Positions 1-9,537 of a DNA stretch of 21,746 nt are shown here, piece by piece. Location of the stretch: contig JAWQFJ010029053.1 of NCBI GenBank assembly GCA_034096865.1, forward strand, positions 15,001-36,746, given 5' to 3'. Position 1 is the first letter of the stretch. Every line of letters starts with the position of its first letter. Source of the DNA: Theodoxus fluviatilis. Lineage: Eukaryota > Mollusca > Gastropoda > Cycloneritida > Neritidae. A program made the position numbers and the translations under genes. Below the pieces are notes generated by a model. That model ran no database searches. It was not told the origin of the DNA and was given only the letters and a program-made list of their open reading frames with translations.

Positions 1-38
1 AAGACAAGACTAGACTAGACTAGACAAGACAAGACAAA
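1..38. repeat. Pentanucleotide repeat (AAGAC/TAGAC)n
   Basis: The window opens inside a short pentamer array of mixed AAGAC and TAGAC units. It probably continues to the left of the window. A purine-rich stretch with GATGGATG-like words follows to about 110. Confidence 0.8.
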
Positions 39-110
39 AAGGAGGGAGGGGGATGAATGGATGAACAGATGGATACAGAGACAGAGCAATACAAACAGAG
101 AGAAAAAAAT

Positions 111-1832
111 GGCAGTCAGATGGGCAGATAATGACTAACAAAGAAGTAAGAACTGCCAGAAATGTGTTTGACATTAACAAAACTCACCATGACGGAAGCA
201 CCGGTGGAGAAATAGTGATGAGATGATAATATCATAGGGGAAAAACCATAACACTAGGCAGTATGGTTGGCTTTGGAGGAAAAAAAAGAAGCCTTAACTA
301 AATTATTGTTTACATAGGTTAGAGCAGCAGCCATTGGTGTTCTATGTAAATTCTAGTCGTTCACACCCTATGGATCTGCAGTCGGTGTGACTTTCCAAAG
401 GTGCAGCTAATGTGAAATGCAGCTCAGGGCTACCTCCAATACTGTCAGTTTACTTCTCTAAATTGACTCTGCTGCCTCAGTGTGCAGTGGTAAGACAGCA
501 TTGTAAAATGCCAGTAAATGTAATCATGATTCATACCTATGTACATAATCGCAAGACTTGTACAGACAGAGGCAGCCCACCTAATTTAGGTCCAGAGGCT
601 ACCTTCTTCAGGGCCAGTTTGCATTTATTCAACAACTCCTACATGTTGGAGAAAAAGGATCACATATTTGTACATATCCCAATTCAGATTCAGTATTAGA
701 GAAGCTTACAATCAATGGGGTACTGTCTCTCCATATTACTCGCAAGGTCAAAGGTTTCAAGAACCTGGATGTGTTGTGTATGCACATTATTGCACAGTAA
801 GAATTTCTCAGAATAAGACTAGATGGATATAGGACATTTGTATTACAGAAGAGTAAAAATATTTTCATGTAACAGTTAAAACAGATAAGAAAATTATGGA
901 CTATAATTACAGTAATGCCAGTTTGAGAGGTACCCTTATGATTTCTAATATGATACCTATCATGGATGCGAGTAGTACATCACCAACACATTTCACCATT
1001 GAGCCCACAGATCTGTGTTGTTGGAAGAGGAGGCACTTGCCTGTGAACATGCCTGTGAAAAATGGAGGTTTTGCTGCATCCTTGTTCTCCTGTGGCACTT
1101 AGTACTGTATAGGGCTGCCAATGATTAATTAAAGGGGAAGTCTGAAAACCTCCACACCCATGAATTTCAGCCAAGAGGAATCATTGAAATATCTTCTCCC
1201 CTCTCTTCAACACGTTTTAAATCTGTATTGAATTGGAGAACAGAAGATCAGGAGCACTTCTACAAGAAGTTTTCAAACAATTCATCTGCAGTTTTTGCAC
1301 TGTGATTGTTGGCCGATTCAACAGGTTGTAATGATGACATACCAACCATAACAAGCATGACTTACATATCATAATCAAGAGGAAGAAAGAGAGAAAAGTC
1401 TGGGAATGTGATTTATGGCATCTCCTAAGGCCCAGCAAGTCAATTATTTCAAATGCCCATGGTTTACCACACAAGATCTGCAGAGTATTCTCCCTTGATG
1501 CTGATTAGCTCTGTCAGCATGACAGATGCCCATATAAACATCTTCTGCATAGAGTCCGGGAGTTTCCCAGACTCTAGGGTAAAATCATGTCACACATGCA
1601 AAAAAAAAAAGCAGTCAATGCATAATGCTCAATTGTAATGGGGCATGCACTCATTTCAGGATTATCGTTTTCTCCTTAGATTATGGATGCAAATTGCTCA
1701 TGTATTAAAAATATTTTTAAAAAGTAAGAGGATGATGGGGCTGCATTTTCTGTGCAGTGGAAAGATTCTAAGAGCCTCTATAGTTTTACCGAGTGGACAC
1801 ATACAAGAACTGCCTGCCGAGGGCAATCTTTA
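111..1832. other. No recognisable gene
   Basis: AT-rich sequence with only short ORFs (under 100 codons) that overlap on both strands and show no recognisable family, signal peptide or splice-bounded structure. I see no tRNA, repeat array or clear mobile element. It could be intergenic or the intron of an unseen gene. Confidence 0.5.

Positions 1833-1886
<54 letters not shown>
1833..1886. repeat. Compound microsatellite (TG)n(TA)n
   Basis: About 6 TG units are followed directly by about 21 TA units. The ORFs that cross it (runs of Tyr-Ile) are artefacts of the repeat. Confidence 0.95.
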
Positions 1887-1889
<3 letters not shown>

Positions 1890-2780
1890 TATATCACACA
1901 ACAGGACAATCCAGATTTTCTGTTTACACAAGTGAAAGAAAGAAAAGTTTTTCTTTCCAAATCTGATGGGAGACCACATGAACATTTATGGCTCAATCAT
2001 CTTGAAGCACCATTTTAAAAAGAATGAATTCTTTCTAGAAAGCAACTGCAAGATATTCATCTCCTTCCACCAAGCAAACTATATGTTCTTCTCTTGCTTG
2101 GATAAAGTAGACATTGACCACCATCCATGTTGAAATGCAACACCTTGATTTCAGCAGAAGCTAGCCAAAGTTTACCTTTGCATACATGTGTGGAATAGCT
2201 TTTAGAATGGAATAACTACACGTATCATCTGTGTCTGCAAGATCTTGCTGCACCTTTTTGGGGATTAATGTCTCCAGTGCATCAGAATGATGGCATCAGT
2301 GTAGGTGCATTCAAAAAGTCCCTTGGATAACCGTTATATTTTGTGGTTTTGATGATGTTCATATCAAGCAACGTGTTCCTACAAACTACTTAAATTGTCA
2401 TTCAGGTCCTTTTTATTACTCAGACAACTGTTGGCAAAACCCATGTTATCACAAATATTGCTTGCCCCAGTTCTTGCTGATAGCTTGATTTACCCCTGTT
2501 TGCCCTGCCTGATCAACCCCAATCACACCATTTTGTAAAATAAACATGTATTTATTATGTTCACAACAACCATGCATTGCATTAAAATCAACTTGAAGTG
2601 TTCTTGAGATACTTGTTTTATTGCAAAGAGGCTGAATAAAGACAAAATTTCATGTTTCAATTTTGGTGCCTTGCACACGAAGGATCGATTGCAGCCACAT
2701 CAGATTCTACACAACTCTTAACTATATAGCCACCCATCCACACCCACAAACAACTCAGACAAGCAAACAGTATGCACGCA

Positions 2781-2782
<2 letters not shown>
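1887..2782. other. No recognisable gene; downstream flank of TPRKB
   Basis: Single-copy-looking AT-rich sequence. Apart from candidate polyadenylation signals on both strands between about 2550 and 2640, nothing was recognised. Confidence 0.5.
2612..2618 (-). promoter_or_regulatory. Candidate polyadenylation signal for TPRKB
   Basis: On the minus strand the sequence reads gcAATAAAac, about 675 bp past the TPRKB stop. A second AATAAA on the same strand sits near 2550-2555. Either could end the TPRKB transcript, in which case the 3' UTR would contain the minisatellite and the CA repeat. This is motif evidence only; a plus-strand AATAAA also exists at about 2634. Confidence 0.3.

Positions 2783-2818
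<36 letters not shown>
2783..2818. repeat. (CA)n microsatellite
   Basis: An uninterrupted run of 18 CA units. If the TPRKB transcript uses the distal polyadenylation signals, this run would be transcribed as (UG)n in the 3' UTR. Confidence 0.95.
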
Positions 2819-2822
<4 letters not shown>

Positions 2823-2963
2823 ATCCCTTCAAGTCAGAGGTTTCTTCATGCTAATGGCTCTAGCTCTCAGCACCAGGAAGAGAAGCTTCCGCAGTCAAGG
2901 CCGCCAGATCCAGAGATGGAGAAGCCCAGGGGAGCTGCATGAAGATGCCCTCAGCCTCCTGGT

Positions 2964-3298
2964 CTTGATCAATGTTGCCACTACAGTCAGTGTTACACTG
3001 TGCTTGATCTTTATCAACGTCGTCACTACGCTCACAGTGTAACACTGTGCTTGATCTTTATCAATGTCGTCACTACGCTCACAGTGTAACACTGTGCTTG
3101 ATCTTTATCAACGTCGTCACTACACTCAGTGTAACACTGTGCTTGATCTTGATGAATGTTGTCACTACACTCAGTGTTACACTGTGCTTGATCTTTATCA
3201 ACGTCGTCACTACGCTCACAGTGTAACACTGTGCTTGATCTTGATGAATGTCGTCACTACACTGTGCTTGGTTTTGATGAATGTCGTCACTACACTGT
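2964..3298 (-). repeat. Minisatellite in the TPRKB 3' UTR, overlapping the stop codon
   Basis: About eight units of roughly 33 to 48 bp are present. In TPRKB sense each starts ACAGTG(T), contains GTAGTGACGAC and ends GATCAAGC or a close variant. The two units nearest the coding region (3298 to about 3233) are short, 33 bp. The others carry an extra insert of 12 to 15 bp such as TTACACTGTGAGC. The first unit begins at ACA of the last sense codons, so the stop TAG belongs to the array, and copies repeat a TAG-TGA pair. The array ends near 2964, where the last copy is diverged. Confidence 0.9.
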
Positions 3299-3382
3299 GA
3301 CAATGTCCTTGGCGGCAATGCGCATGACTAGACTGTCCACAAGTTTGCATGCCTTGCTTTCCACATCACTCAGCTTGTAGAC
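3290..3382 (-). CDS. TPRKB: TPRKB, last coding exon (C-terminus)
   Basis: This is the terminal exon of the TP53RK-binding protein, the Cgi121-family subunit of the KEOPS/EKC complex, which makes N6-threonylcarbamoyladenosine at position 37 of tRNAs. Reading on the minus strand, a pyrimidine-rich acceptor ending in CAG (3385-3383) opens the exon in phase 0. It encodes 30 residues starting VYKLS and ending AAKDIVTV, then TAG at 3292-3290. The VYKLS start and the MRIAAKDIV end match the C-terminal helix of TPRKB in other animals, which also stops shortly after a K-D-[IV] motif. The preceding exon (4181-4008) ends on a whole codon and joins in frame. Oddly, the last codons and the stop (ACA GTG TAG) are already the first unit of the minisatellite that fills the 3' UTR. 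Identity is from memory of the family; the splice sites and frame are seen directly. Confidence 0.88.
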   Translation of the reverse strand, partial: VYKLSDVESKACKLVDSLVMRIAAKDIVTV

Positions 3383-4007
3383 CTGCAGCAAGAACAACAA
3401 CAAAAATCAAGGCTGTTAATGAAGAATACTAATGAGAATCCACAATGAGAAACTGCTACAATTACTTCAGCTGATGAAGTAATGTTATCAACTGAACATC
3501 TACTCCCCTCACAATCTTGCTGAATTCATCACTGAAGCATGTTTAACCATCAAATAATGTTCTCCCTTTTTGCTGTGTTACTCTTTTTCTTTTTCAGGTG
3601 CAGGATTTTCTTTTGTCTTCCATTTTAAATGTGTCCCTCTATATGTATGCTTCCTTCCTTGTGGCCGTCTTTGTGTCAAGCACTGACGAGCAGCAGACCT
3701 GCTCAATTCTGGTGCTGCAGAGAAGTCTTGCACACAACATGCTCTTCCAGCAGCTAGTTTCTCTTTAGATCAGTGACTACTACTACATTATTTGCAGAAA
3801 TCCTTTGGTTAAAACAGGAAAGAACATAACACCTTTCTTTCATTACATTATAAATAACACAACCATACATTTCAAACAGATAAATCCTTTTGTTGGTCAT
3901 TTGAATCTTAAATTGTCATATCCAATCTGTTCACTACAAAAACCCTCTTACCTTCTTCAGAAAATTTTGTTACATATTAGATATGAAACATACTGAAAAA
4001 CACAAAC
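3383..4007 (-). other. TPRKB intron, 625 bp
   Basis: This is the intron between the last two visible TPRKB exons, with donor gtttgt (4007-4002) and acceptor CAG (3385-3383). No repeat, nested gene or RNA was recognised inside it. It carries ordinary AT-rich sequence with no long coding ORF on either strand. Confidence 0.8.
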
Positions 4008-4181
4008 CTTCTTCACAAGGTTTTCATCACACAGGTCCCGGACTTCCTTCACATCAACCTGCTGACCCTGCACCTTGGCTGTGACCTTCTGGAGCACCGA
4101 GTCGTCAGTGTCATTGACGATGACCACAAACAATGAGGTGTCGTTGTCACTCACTCCAAACTTCCTGAAGGATTCAGAGAT
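4008..4181 (-). CDS. TPRKB: TPRKB, penultimate coding exon
   Basis: This 174-bp exon (58 codons, phase 0 at both ends) encodes the middle and later part of the Cgi121 fold. It runs from ISESFRKFGVSDNDTS, through a beta-strand LFVVIV, to ENLVKK. The stretch I-S-E-S-[FL]-[RK]-K-F-G-[VI]-S followed by N-D-T-S is diagnostic of TPRKB. On the minus strand the acceptor is ttcctgcag (4190-4182) and the donor is AAG|gtttgt (4008/4007-4002). Both fit the animal consensus, and the joins to the neighbouring exons keep the frame. The intron on its 3' side is 625 bp. The one on its 5' side is 9,334 bp and packed with repeats. In KEOPS this protein binds the kinase-like subunit TP53RK (Bud32) and supports its activity; that is family knowledge, not visible here. 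Confidence 0.93.
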
Positions 4182-4421
4182 CTGCAGGAAAAAACCAAGG
4201 TAGATGATGAGAAAACAATGACTGCTTGTATTCATATGACTAAATGCATAAACGTGAGCAACAAAAAAGGACAATTGGGGTAATAAACAAAGTGTAAGTG
4301 AAAGTTCTGAATTTGGTATTATTAGATACTATTAAATGTTATGGAAGTGTGTGCAATAGGAGAAGATAATGAAGCGTATAGTTTTTGAGAAATTAGCGCT
4401 TGAATTTGAAAAATGGCAGGA

Positions 4422-4607
4422 TGTCAGACGTCAAACATTACAACAAAAAGGGTGAATTTCAAGCATAGTTTATTACCAGAGTTGATAAAAAAGCATCAAA
4501 ACATGTAAAGCATAGAGATCAAGATACTTATGGTTAATATTGACCACAAATTTTTTGTTTTAGTAAGATAATTAATAATTTTTTGTTGTAATGTTTGATG
4601 TCTGACA
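4422..4607. mobile_element. Short inverted-repeat element (MITE-like), 186 bp
   Basis: The left end TGTCAGACGTCAAAC continues into ATTACAACAAAAA. The right end, read on the minus strand, is TGTCAGACATCAAAC followed by the same ATTACAACAAAAA, so about 27 of 28 terminal bases match. The interior is AT-rich and non-coding. No convincing target-site duplication was found at these borders, so the true ends may lie slightly outside. Related single copies of the end sequence occur at 4766 and 5767. Confidence 0.6.
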
Positions 4608-5028
4608 CCGACCCAATTTTAAGATTTCCACACAAACACTATTTTCCCATATTTGCATCAAATTGCACACTCATCTCACACATACGCTTAAAAACAACAC
4701 ATTATGAAGTTTTTTGTAGTTAAAAAATATCCTTACTGCAAGAATTTTGAGAAATTTGAAAAGTGTCAGACGTCAAAATTTCAACAACAATGCATTCCTT
4801 CATCAAAAACATTCACAAATAACAACAAAACAACTAAATCGTGGAATTGGAATCCAAAGGTTATTATGGCAAAACACTTGCACATGATTTGCTTACATAA
4901 GAGCATGTAAAGCACATTCAAAACCATAATGATCCACCCACATTCCACTCTCACTTAAACACTCCATCCATGATTTCAGTTACTACTAGTTTAAACCTTT
5001 TAAACCTTTAACCATAGTTTAAACCTTA
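4608..5028. other. Intronic AT-rich stretch with a third copy of the TGTCAGACGTCAAA end
   Basis: At about 4766 the sequence TGTCAGACGTCAAAATTTCA, then ACAACAA, repeats the end of the 186-bp element in direct orientation, preceded by a shared TTTGAGAAATT/TTGAAAA context. From about 4989 to 5030 a 10-bp word TTTAAACCTT recurs about four times. No coding sequence is seen. Confidence 0.45.
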
Positions 5029-5364
5029 GTTTACATCACAAACAAGGAAGTCCGAAATATAATCAGGCAAGCCATCGGGCCCCATGAAGAACTACTGACC
5101 ACTGTGAAAAGACGCAAACTACCGTGGTATCATGGGCACGTCTCACGATCGTCAGGGCTTGCCAAGACTGTGCTACAAGGCACAGTAAAAGGAGGGAGGA
5201 GGAGAGACAGACAAAGGAAAAGATGAGAGGACAACGTCTCAGAGTGGACAGGGATGAGGCTCAGCGAAGCCTTGAGACAGTCCGAGAGGCGAGAGGAATG
5301 GAGAGAGCTGGTTGCCAGATCATCTGTGGTGCCCCAACGGTCGTGCAGACTACGGGACAAATGA
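5029..5364 (+). mobile_element. 5'-truncated LINE tail, RTE-like C-terminus, one nonsense codon
   Basis: The plus-strand frame encodes the C-terminal tail typical of a large class of invertebrate non-LTR retrotransposons. It reads TNKEVRNIIRQAIGPHEELL, then TTVKRRKLPWYHGHVSRSSG, LAKTVLQGTVKGGRRRGR-like, an E-W-T-G motif, REEWRELVARSSVV, and ends RLRDK with a stop at 5362-5364. The tail is colinear with the family except for one in-frame TGA at 5224-5226, where the family has Trp in K-R-W-E-D-N. The endonuclease and reverse transcriptase are absent, so this is a 5'-truncated insertion, as expected from target-primed reverse transcription. Few changes in 110 codons suggest a fairly young copy. 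RTE-like placement is from memory of the tail sequence. Confidence 0.8.
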
Positions 5365-5415
5365 AGTGAAAAAGTGAGTTTGAACCATCCCACCACCAAG
5401 ACATCTACCAATCAC

Positions 5416-5691
5416 TTAGACTGATTTGATACGGAACATTTGGCATCGATTGTTGGACATCCCCTCCACAAACTCAACCTCCACTTCCCTGACAAATGAT
5501 GTACATGGCTCCCAACTAAAATCATCAATGACAGGCCAGACGTAATAACCTTTCAGTTTGGTCATGAACTTCACACAGGCCTGGCCATTCAGTTTGTCAG
5601 TCTCCAACACTTGGCCCAGAAAATCTTTTCCATTCCGGATAAACGACACAGGACGTCCAACAATGGATAATTCGCTCAGTGATAAACGTTG
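5416..5691 (-). pseudogene. Fragment of a transposon-type protein (F/YVWP C-terminal domain)
   Basis: A 91-codon minus-strand frame follows a TAA stop, so it has no proper start. It reads IVGRPVSFIRNGKDFLGQVL, then ACVKFMTKLKGYYVWPVIDD, FSWEP, and ends MFRIKSV. The layout (a small beta-rich module with [KR]F-x-GQVLE, VKFM and YVWP-x-x-DD followed by W-x-P) resembles the C-terminal module of uncharacterised proteins of cnidarians and molluscs that often sit in mobile elements. The remainder of such a protein is not visible, and copies of the TGTCAGACGTCAA-type end lie on both sides (4766 and 5767). It is probably a relic piece of a DNA transposon. It could instead be an orphan exon; the family call is weak. 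Confidence 0.4.
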
Positions 5692-5766
5692 TTAACGCCA
5701 CAATGCAAACACAAATTTCACAGACCATCTGGCATGTTGCATGTTAATATTGCAACAGTTTGATAA

Positions 5767-6153
5767 TGTCAGAGGTCAATATTACCACAAGCCCTCTTGT
5801 TGTAACAAAATGCTTTTCTAGTTTCTGTGTCGGAAGTGCAAACTTCTTTGTTCATCAACACAACCGGCCCATGTGATTTGCATATGTCCAAGAAACACCA
5901 TGAGCAGTGGGATTTGATGAAAGTAAAGTTTGTGCATGTTAGAGTAATAAATAATGTAAAATTGCCGTCAAAATGGTGGCCAAAAAGTGGAATGGCTGAC
6001 CCAACACGCTCCACAAACTATCTGCAGCAAAGTATGCCATTGGTGTTTAAAAATTCTGCTGTGAATCTGTTAATTAAAGTTTTATTTAGCTTTTCCCAGC
6101 AAGAAAACCGCGATGTCACAATAACAGTACGTGAAAATTGACTTCAAAGACAG
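5767..6153. other. Intronic sequence with a diverged copy of the TGTCAGA end
   Basis: At 5767 TGTCAGAGGTCAATATTACC echoes the ends of the 186-bp element, in direct orientation with its left end. Beyond it lie short open frames on both strands (5827-6141 on plus) with no recognisable domain. Nothing else is supported. Confidence 0.35.
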
Positions 6154-6362
6154 GGTAACGCACGCTTCATGCGAGGTCACAAGTGGTCTTGCTTTTTTCA
6201 CAAGCCACTTCCTCCCGAACGCATTCAACACACACTGCTAGGTTTTAAAATCGAAAGTACTGATTCAATAGATCAAACTCATACAGAAAACATTAGCATT
6301 TTGTGTGCGATGTTTAAAAAAAAAATTATTTCAATAAAGTCACAGATGAAGCGTGCGTTACC
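6154..6362. mobile_element. 209-bp element with perfect 17-bp inverted ends
   Basis: GGTAACGCACGCTTCAT at 6154-6170 is repeated exactly in reverse complement at 6346-6362. The interior is AT-rich and non-coding. The flanks read gACAG on the left and tACAG on the right, but the right copy is one base away from the end, so no clean target duplication can be claimed. A small non-autonomous DNA transposon is the simplest reading; superfamily unknown. Confidence 0.5.
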
Positions 6363-7235
6363 TACAGTGGCCAGTAACAGCATTTCGCCGTCACAGATAT
6401 ATCTTGTCCAGTATCTGTTACGTAACAACTATATCCGGCTCTCATCTTGTCACATGAAAGGTGCTTGCCATTTACTTTAGTGACAGGTATTTGTTTACTC
6501 CAAACTCATGTGCATTTCAGAATTACAGGTTCTAAGATGTCACGGTGTAATGGGGTTACCTTTCGGGCAGGGGTATACTTAATGACAGTTTTTTTTAAAG
6601 TACTACTGGTACTGCTTTTTTGGTTACATTCTCTGATACTGTAATGACTAAGCTGTCCAAAAATGACATTAAGAATTGCTAAAGTGAATGTTTGAAATTT
6701 AGTCCATTTTCCTGGTTTTAGTCACGAACTTGGGAGAACAACTCTAATTCCAAATGGTTGCTATCAATTTGTACAATGATATCTTGTGTACACAATGACC
6801 CGATTCAATTTGTATTTTATTGAGCAGATTTTGCCTGCAGCAGTTCTCAGCACAGTCGACAAGCAAGTGTCGTTTTTCGGCAGCCATGATTTCAGGCCGT
6901 TGCAGTGATTTTTTAACCGCAGCTTTTTGTAAACGTAAATTTACACCTCAAAATTATGTCCACTATATCTTCATTCATTCTTCCATACACCAAAAACAAG
7001 AATTCAAGCACAGGTTGGATACATAATGTTTTATTTGCCATGAAAAGCAACAACCCTCAGCAGACACAGGTTTATGCATTTAGTCATATATATTTATTAT
7101 CAGAAACAATCCCAATTTCTTCGTACAACAGTGCTGCTTGATGTCTTCACCTCATCTGCTGAAACTGTGACTGAAGCTTTTGGGGTAGACGTAGCAAAGA
7201 CACAATTTGCTCCACACAGCAGTATCACACAACCA
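6363..7235. other. No recognisable feature
   Basis: AT-rich intronic sequence. Short ORFs at 6447-6644 and 6820-7026 show no family resemblance. The stretch 7070-7235 leads into the minisatellite without a visible border repeat. Confidence 0.45.
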
Positions 7236-9537
7236 TCTAGGCTAGCTTTTTCAGTTTTCCAAGCAGCAAAGTCAAATTTGGCTCTAAACAATTGTATTAC
7301 AAAGCTACCTAGCTTAGCTTGTTTGGTCTCCCAAGCAGTAAAGTCAAATTTGGCTCTAAACAATTGTATTACAAAGCTACCTAGGCTAGCTTTTTCACTC
7401 TTCCAAGTAGCAGAACTCCACACACCTGTATTAATTTACACTGCCACCTAGGCAAGCTTTTTCACTCTTCCAAGTAGCAGAACTCCACACACCTGTATTA
7501 ATTTACACTGCCACCTAGGCAAGCTTTTTCACTCCTCCAAGAAGCAAAACTCCACACACCTGTATTACACTGCCACCTAGGCTAGCTTTTTCACTCTTCC
7601 AAGTAGCAAAACTCCACACACCTGTATTACAAAGCCATCTAGGCTAGCTTTTTCACTCTTCCAAGTAGCAAAACTCCACACACCTGTATTACACTGCCAC
7701 TTAGGCTAGCTTTTTCACTCCTCCAAGTAGCAAAACTCCACACACCTGTATTACATTTACACTGCCACCTAGGCTAGCTTTTTCACTCTTCCAAGTAGCA
7801 AAACTCCACACACCTGTATTACACTGCCACCTAGGCTAGCTTTTTCACTCCTCCAAGTAGCAGAACTCCACACACCTGTATTACATTTACACTGCCACCT
7901 AGGCTAGCTTTTTCACTCTTCCAAGTAGCAAAACTCCACACACCTGTATTACACTGCCACCTAGGCTAGCTTTTTCACTCCTCCAAGTAGCAGAACTCCA
8001 CACACCTGGGCCCGTATACACAACGGCGATTTATCGGCGATTTATTTTAACCTCGATTTATCTCTAAACTCAGACGATTCCAACTGCCTGTTCCGCTCTC
8101 CCTTGGCTGGAAACCAGTATATATAGCAAAGGGCAACCTAGGATCCTCTGACGAGCGTACCTTATCTAACTGATCAAGATAACCCGGGCTTAGGGGATAA
8201 ATCGAGTGTTAAAAAGATAAATCGCCGTTGTGAATACGGGCCCTGTATTACAAAGCCATCTAGGCTAGCTTTTTCACTCTTCCAAGTAACACAACTCCAC
8301 ACACCTGAATTACACTGCCACCTAGGCTGGCTTTTTCACTCCTCCAAGTAGCAGAACTCCACACACCTGTATTACACTGCCACCTTGGCTAGCTTTTTCA
8401 CTCCTCCAAGTAGCAGAACTCCACACACCTGTATTACACTGCCACCTAGGCTAGCTTTTTCACTCCTCCAAGTAGCAGAACTCCACACACCTGTATTAAT
8501 ATATTACACTGCCACCTAGGCAAGCTTTTTCACTCCTCCAAGTAGCAAAACTCCACACACCTGTATTACACTGCCACCTAGGCTAGCTTTTTCACTCTTC
8601 CAAGTAGCAGAACTCCACACACCTGTATTACACTGCCACCTAGGCTAGCTTTTTCACTCCTCCAAGTAGCAAAACTCCACACACCTGTATTACATTTACA
8701 CTGCCACCTAGGCTAGCTTTTTCACTCCTCCAAGTAGCAAAACTCCACACACCTGTATTACAAAGCCATCTAGGCTAGCTTTTTCACTCTTCCAAGTAGC
8801 AAAACTCCACACACCTGTATTACACTGCCACCTAGGCTAGCTTTTTCACTCTTCCAAGTAGCAAAACTCCACACACCTGTATTACATTTACACTGCCACC
8901 TAGGCTAGCTTTTTCACTCTTCCAAGTAGCAAAACTCCACACACCTGTATTACATTTACACTGCCATCTAGGCTAGCTTTTTCACTCCTCCAAGTAGCAA
9001 AACTCCACACACCTGTATTACAAAGCCATCTAGGCTGGCTTTTTCACTCCTCCAAGTAGCAAAACTCCACACACCTGTATTACACTGCCACCTAGGCTAG
9101 CTTTTTCACTCAGACTCCAAGTAGCAGAACTCCACACACCTGTATTACACTGCCATCTAGGCTAGCTTTTTCACTCTTCCAAGTAGCAAAACTCCACACA
9201 CCTGTATTACAAAGCCACCTAGGCTAGCTTTTTCACTCTTCCAAGTAGCAGAACTCCACACACCTGTATTACACTGCCACCTAGGCTAGCTTTTTCACTC
9301 CTCCAAGTAGCAGAACTCCACACACCTGTATTACAAAGCCACCTAGACTAGCTTTTTCACTCTTCCAAGAAGCAAAACTCCACACACCTGTATTACAAAG
9401 CCATCTAGGCTAGCTTTTTCACTCTTCCAAGTAGCAAAACTCCACACACCTGTATTACACTGCCACCTAGGCTAGCTTTTTCACTCTTCCAAGTAGCAAA
9501 ACTCCACACACCTGAATTACACTGCCATCTCAGGCTA
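7236..9537. repeat. 62-bp minisatellite, about 32 units, interrupted by a MITE
   Basis: The basic unit on the plus strand starts CTAGGCTAGCTTTTTCACTC, continues TTCCAAGTAGCAAAACTCCA and CACACCTGTATTAC, and closes with a variable linker. I counted 30 copies of the core CTCCACACACCTG. Two leading units (7236 to about 7380) carry a different core, GTCAAATTTGGCTCTAAACA, in its place. Linkers come in recurring types: ACTGCCAC, AAAGCCAT, and ATTTACACTGCCAC (6 bp longer). Other recurring variants are CTTCC/CCTCC and AAAACT/AGAACT. Because 62 is not a multiple of 3, long frames through it are not conserved coding. It is unique in size in this window and lies wholly inside the large TPRKB intron. Confidence 0.97.
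8009..8242. mobile_element. 234-bp MITE inserted in the minisatellite, CTG target duplication
   Basis: The array unit CACACCTG|TATTAC is split after CCTG. The insert begins GGCCCGTATACACAACGGCG and its other end, read on the minus strand, begins GGCCCGTATTCACAACGGCG. About 26 of 27 terminal bases agree, and a further patch TCGATTTATC is shared after a small indel. CTG is present on both sides (8006-8008 and 8243-8245), after which the interrupted repeat resumes exactly. There is no coding capacity. A 3-bp duplication with G-rich ends suggests a PIF/Harbinger-type or similar DNA transposon, but the superfamily is uncertain. Confidence 0.9.

Noticed and set aside
412..699. 95-codon plus-strand ORF near the left edge
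   Set aside because: No recognisable domain, no supporting start or splice context, and it overlaps an equally featureless minus-strand ORF.
1645..2018. ORFs with Tyr-Ile runs
   Set aside because: Produced by the (TG)n(TA)n microsatellite.
7100..7423. 107-codon minus-strand ORF with repeated FVIQLFRAKFDF units
   Set aside because: It is the minisatellite read on the minus strand. The 62-bp period changes frame with each regular unit, so the pattern does not persist along the array.
7236..9537. Regular repeats resembling a CRISPR array
   Set aside because: The units are head-to-tail with no unique spacers, are 62 bp long, and lie in an animal intron.
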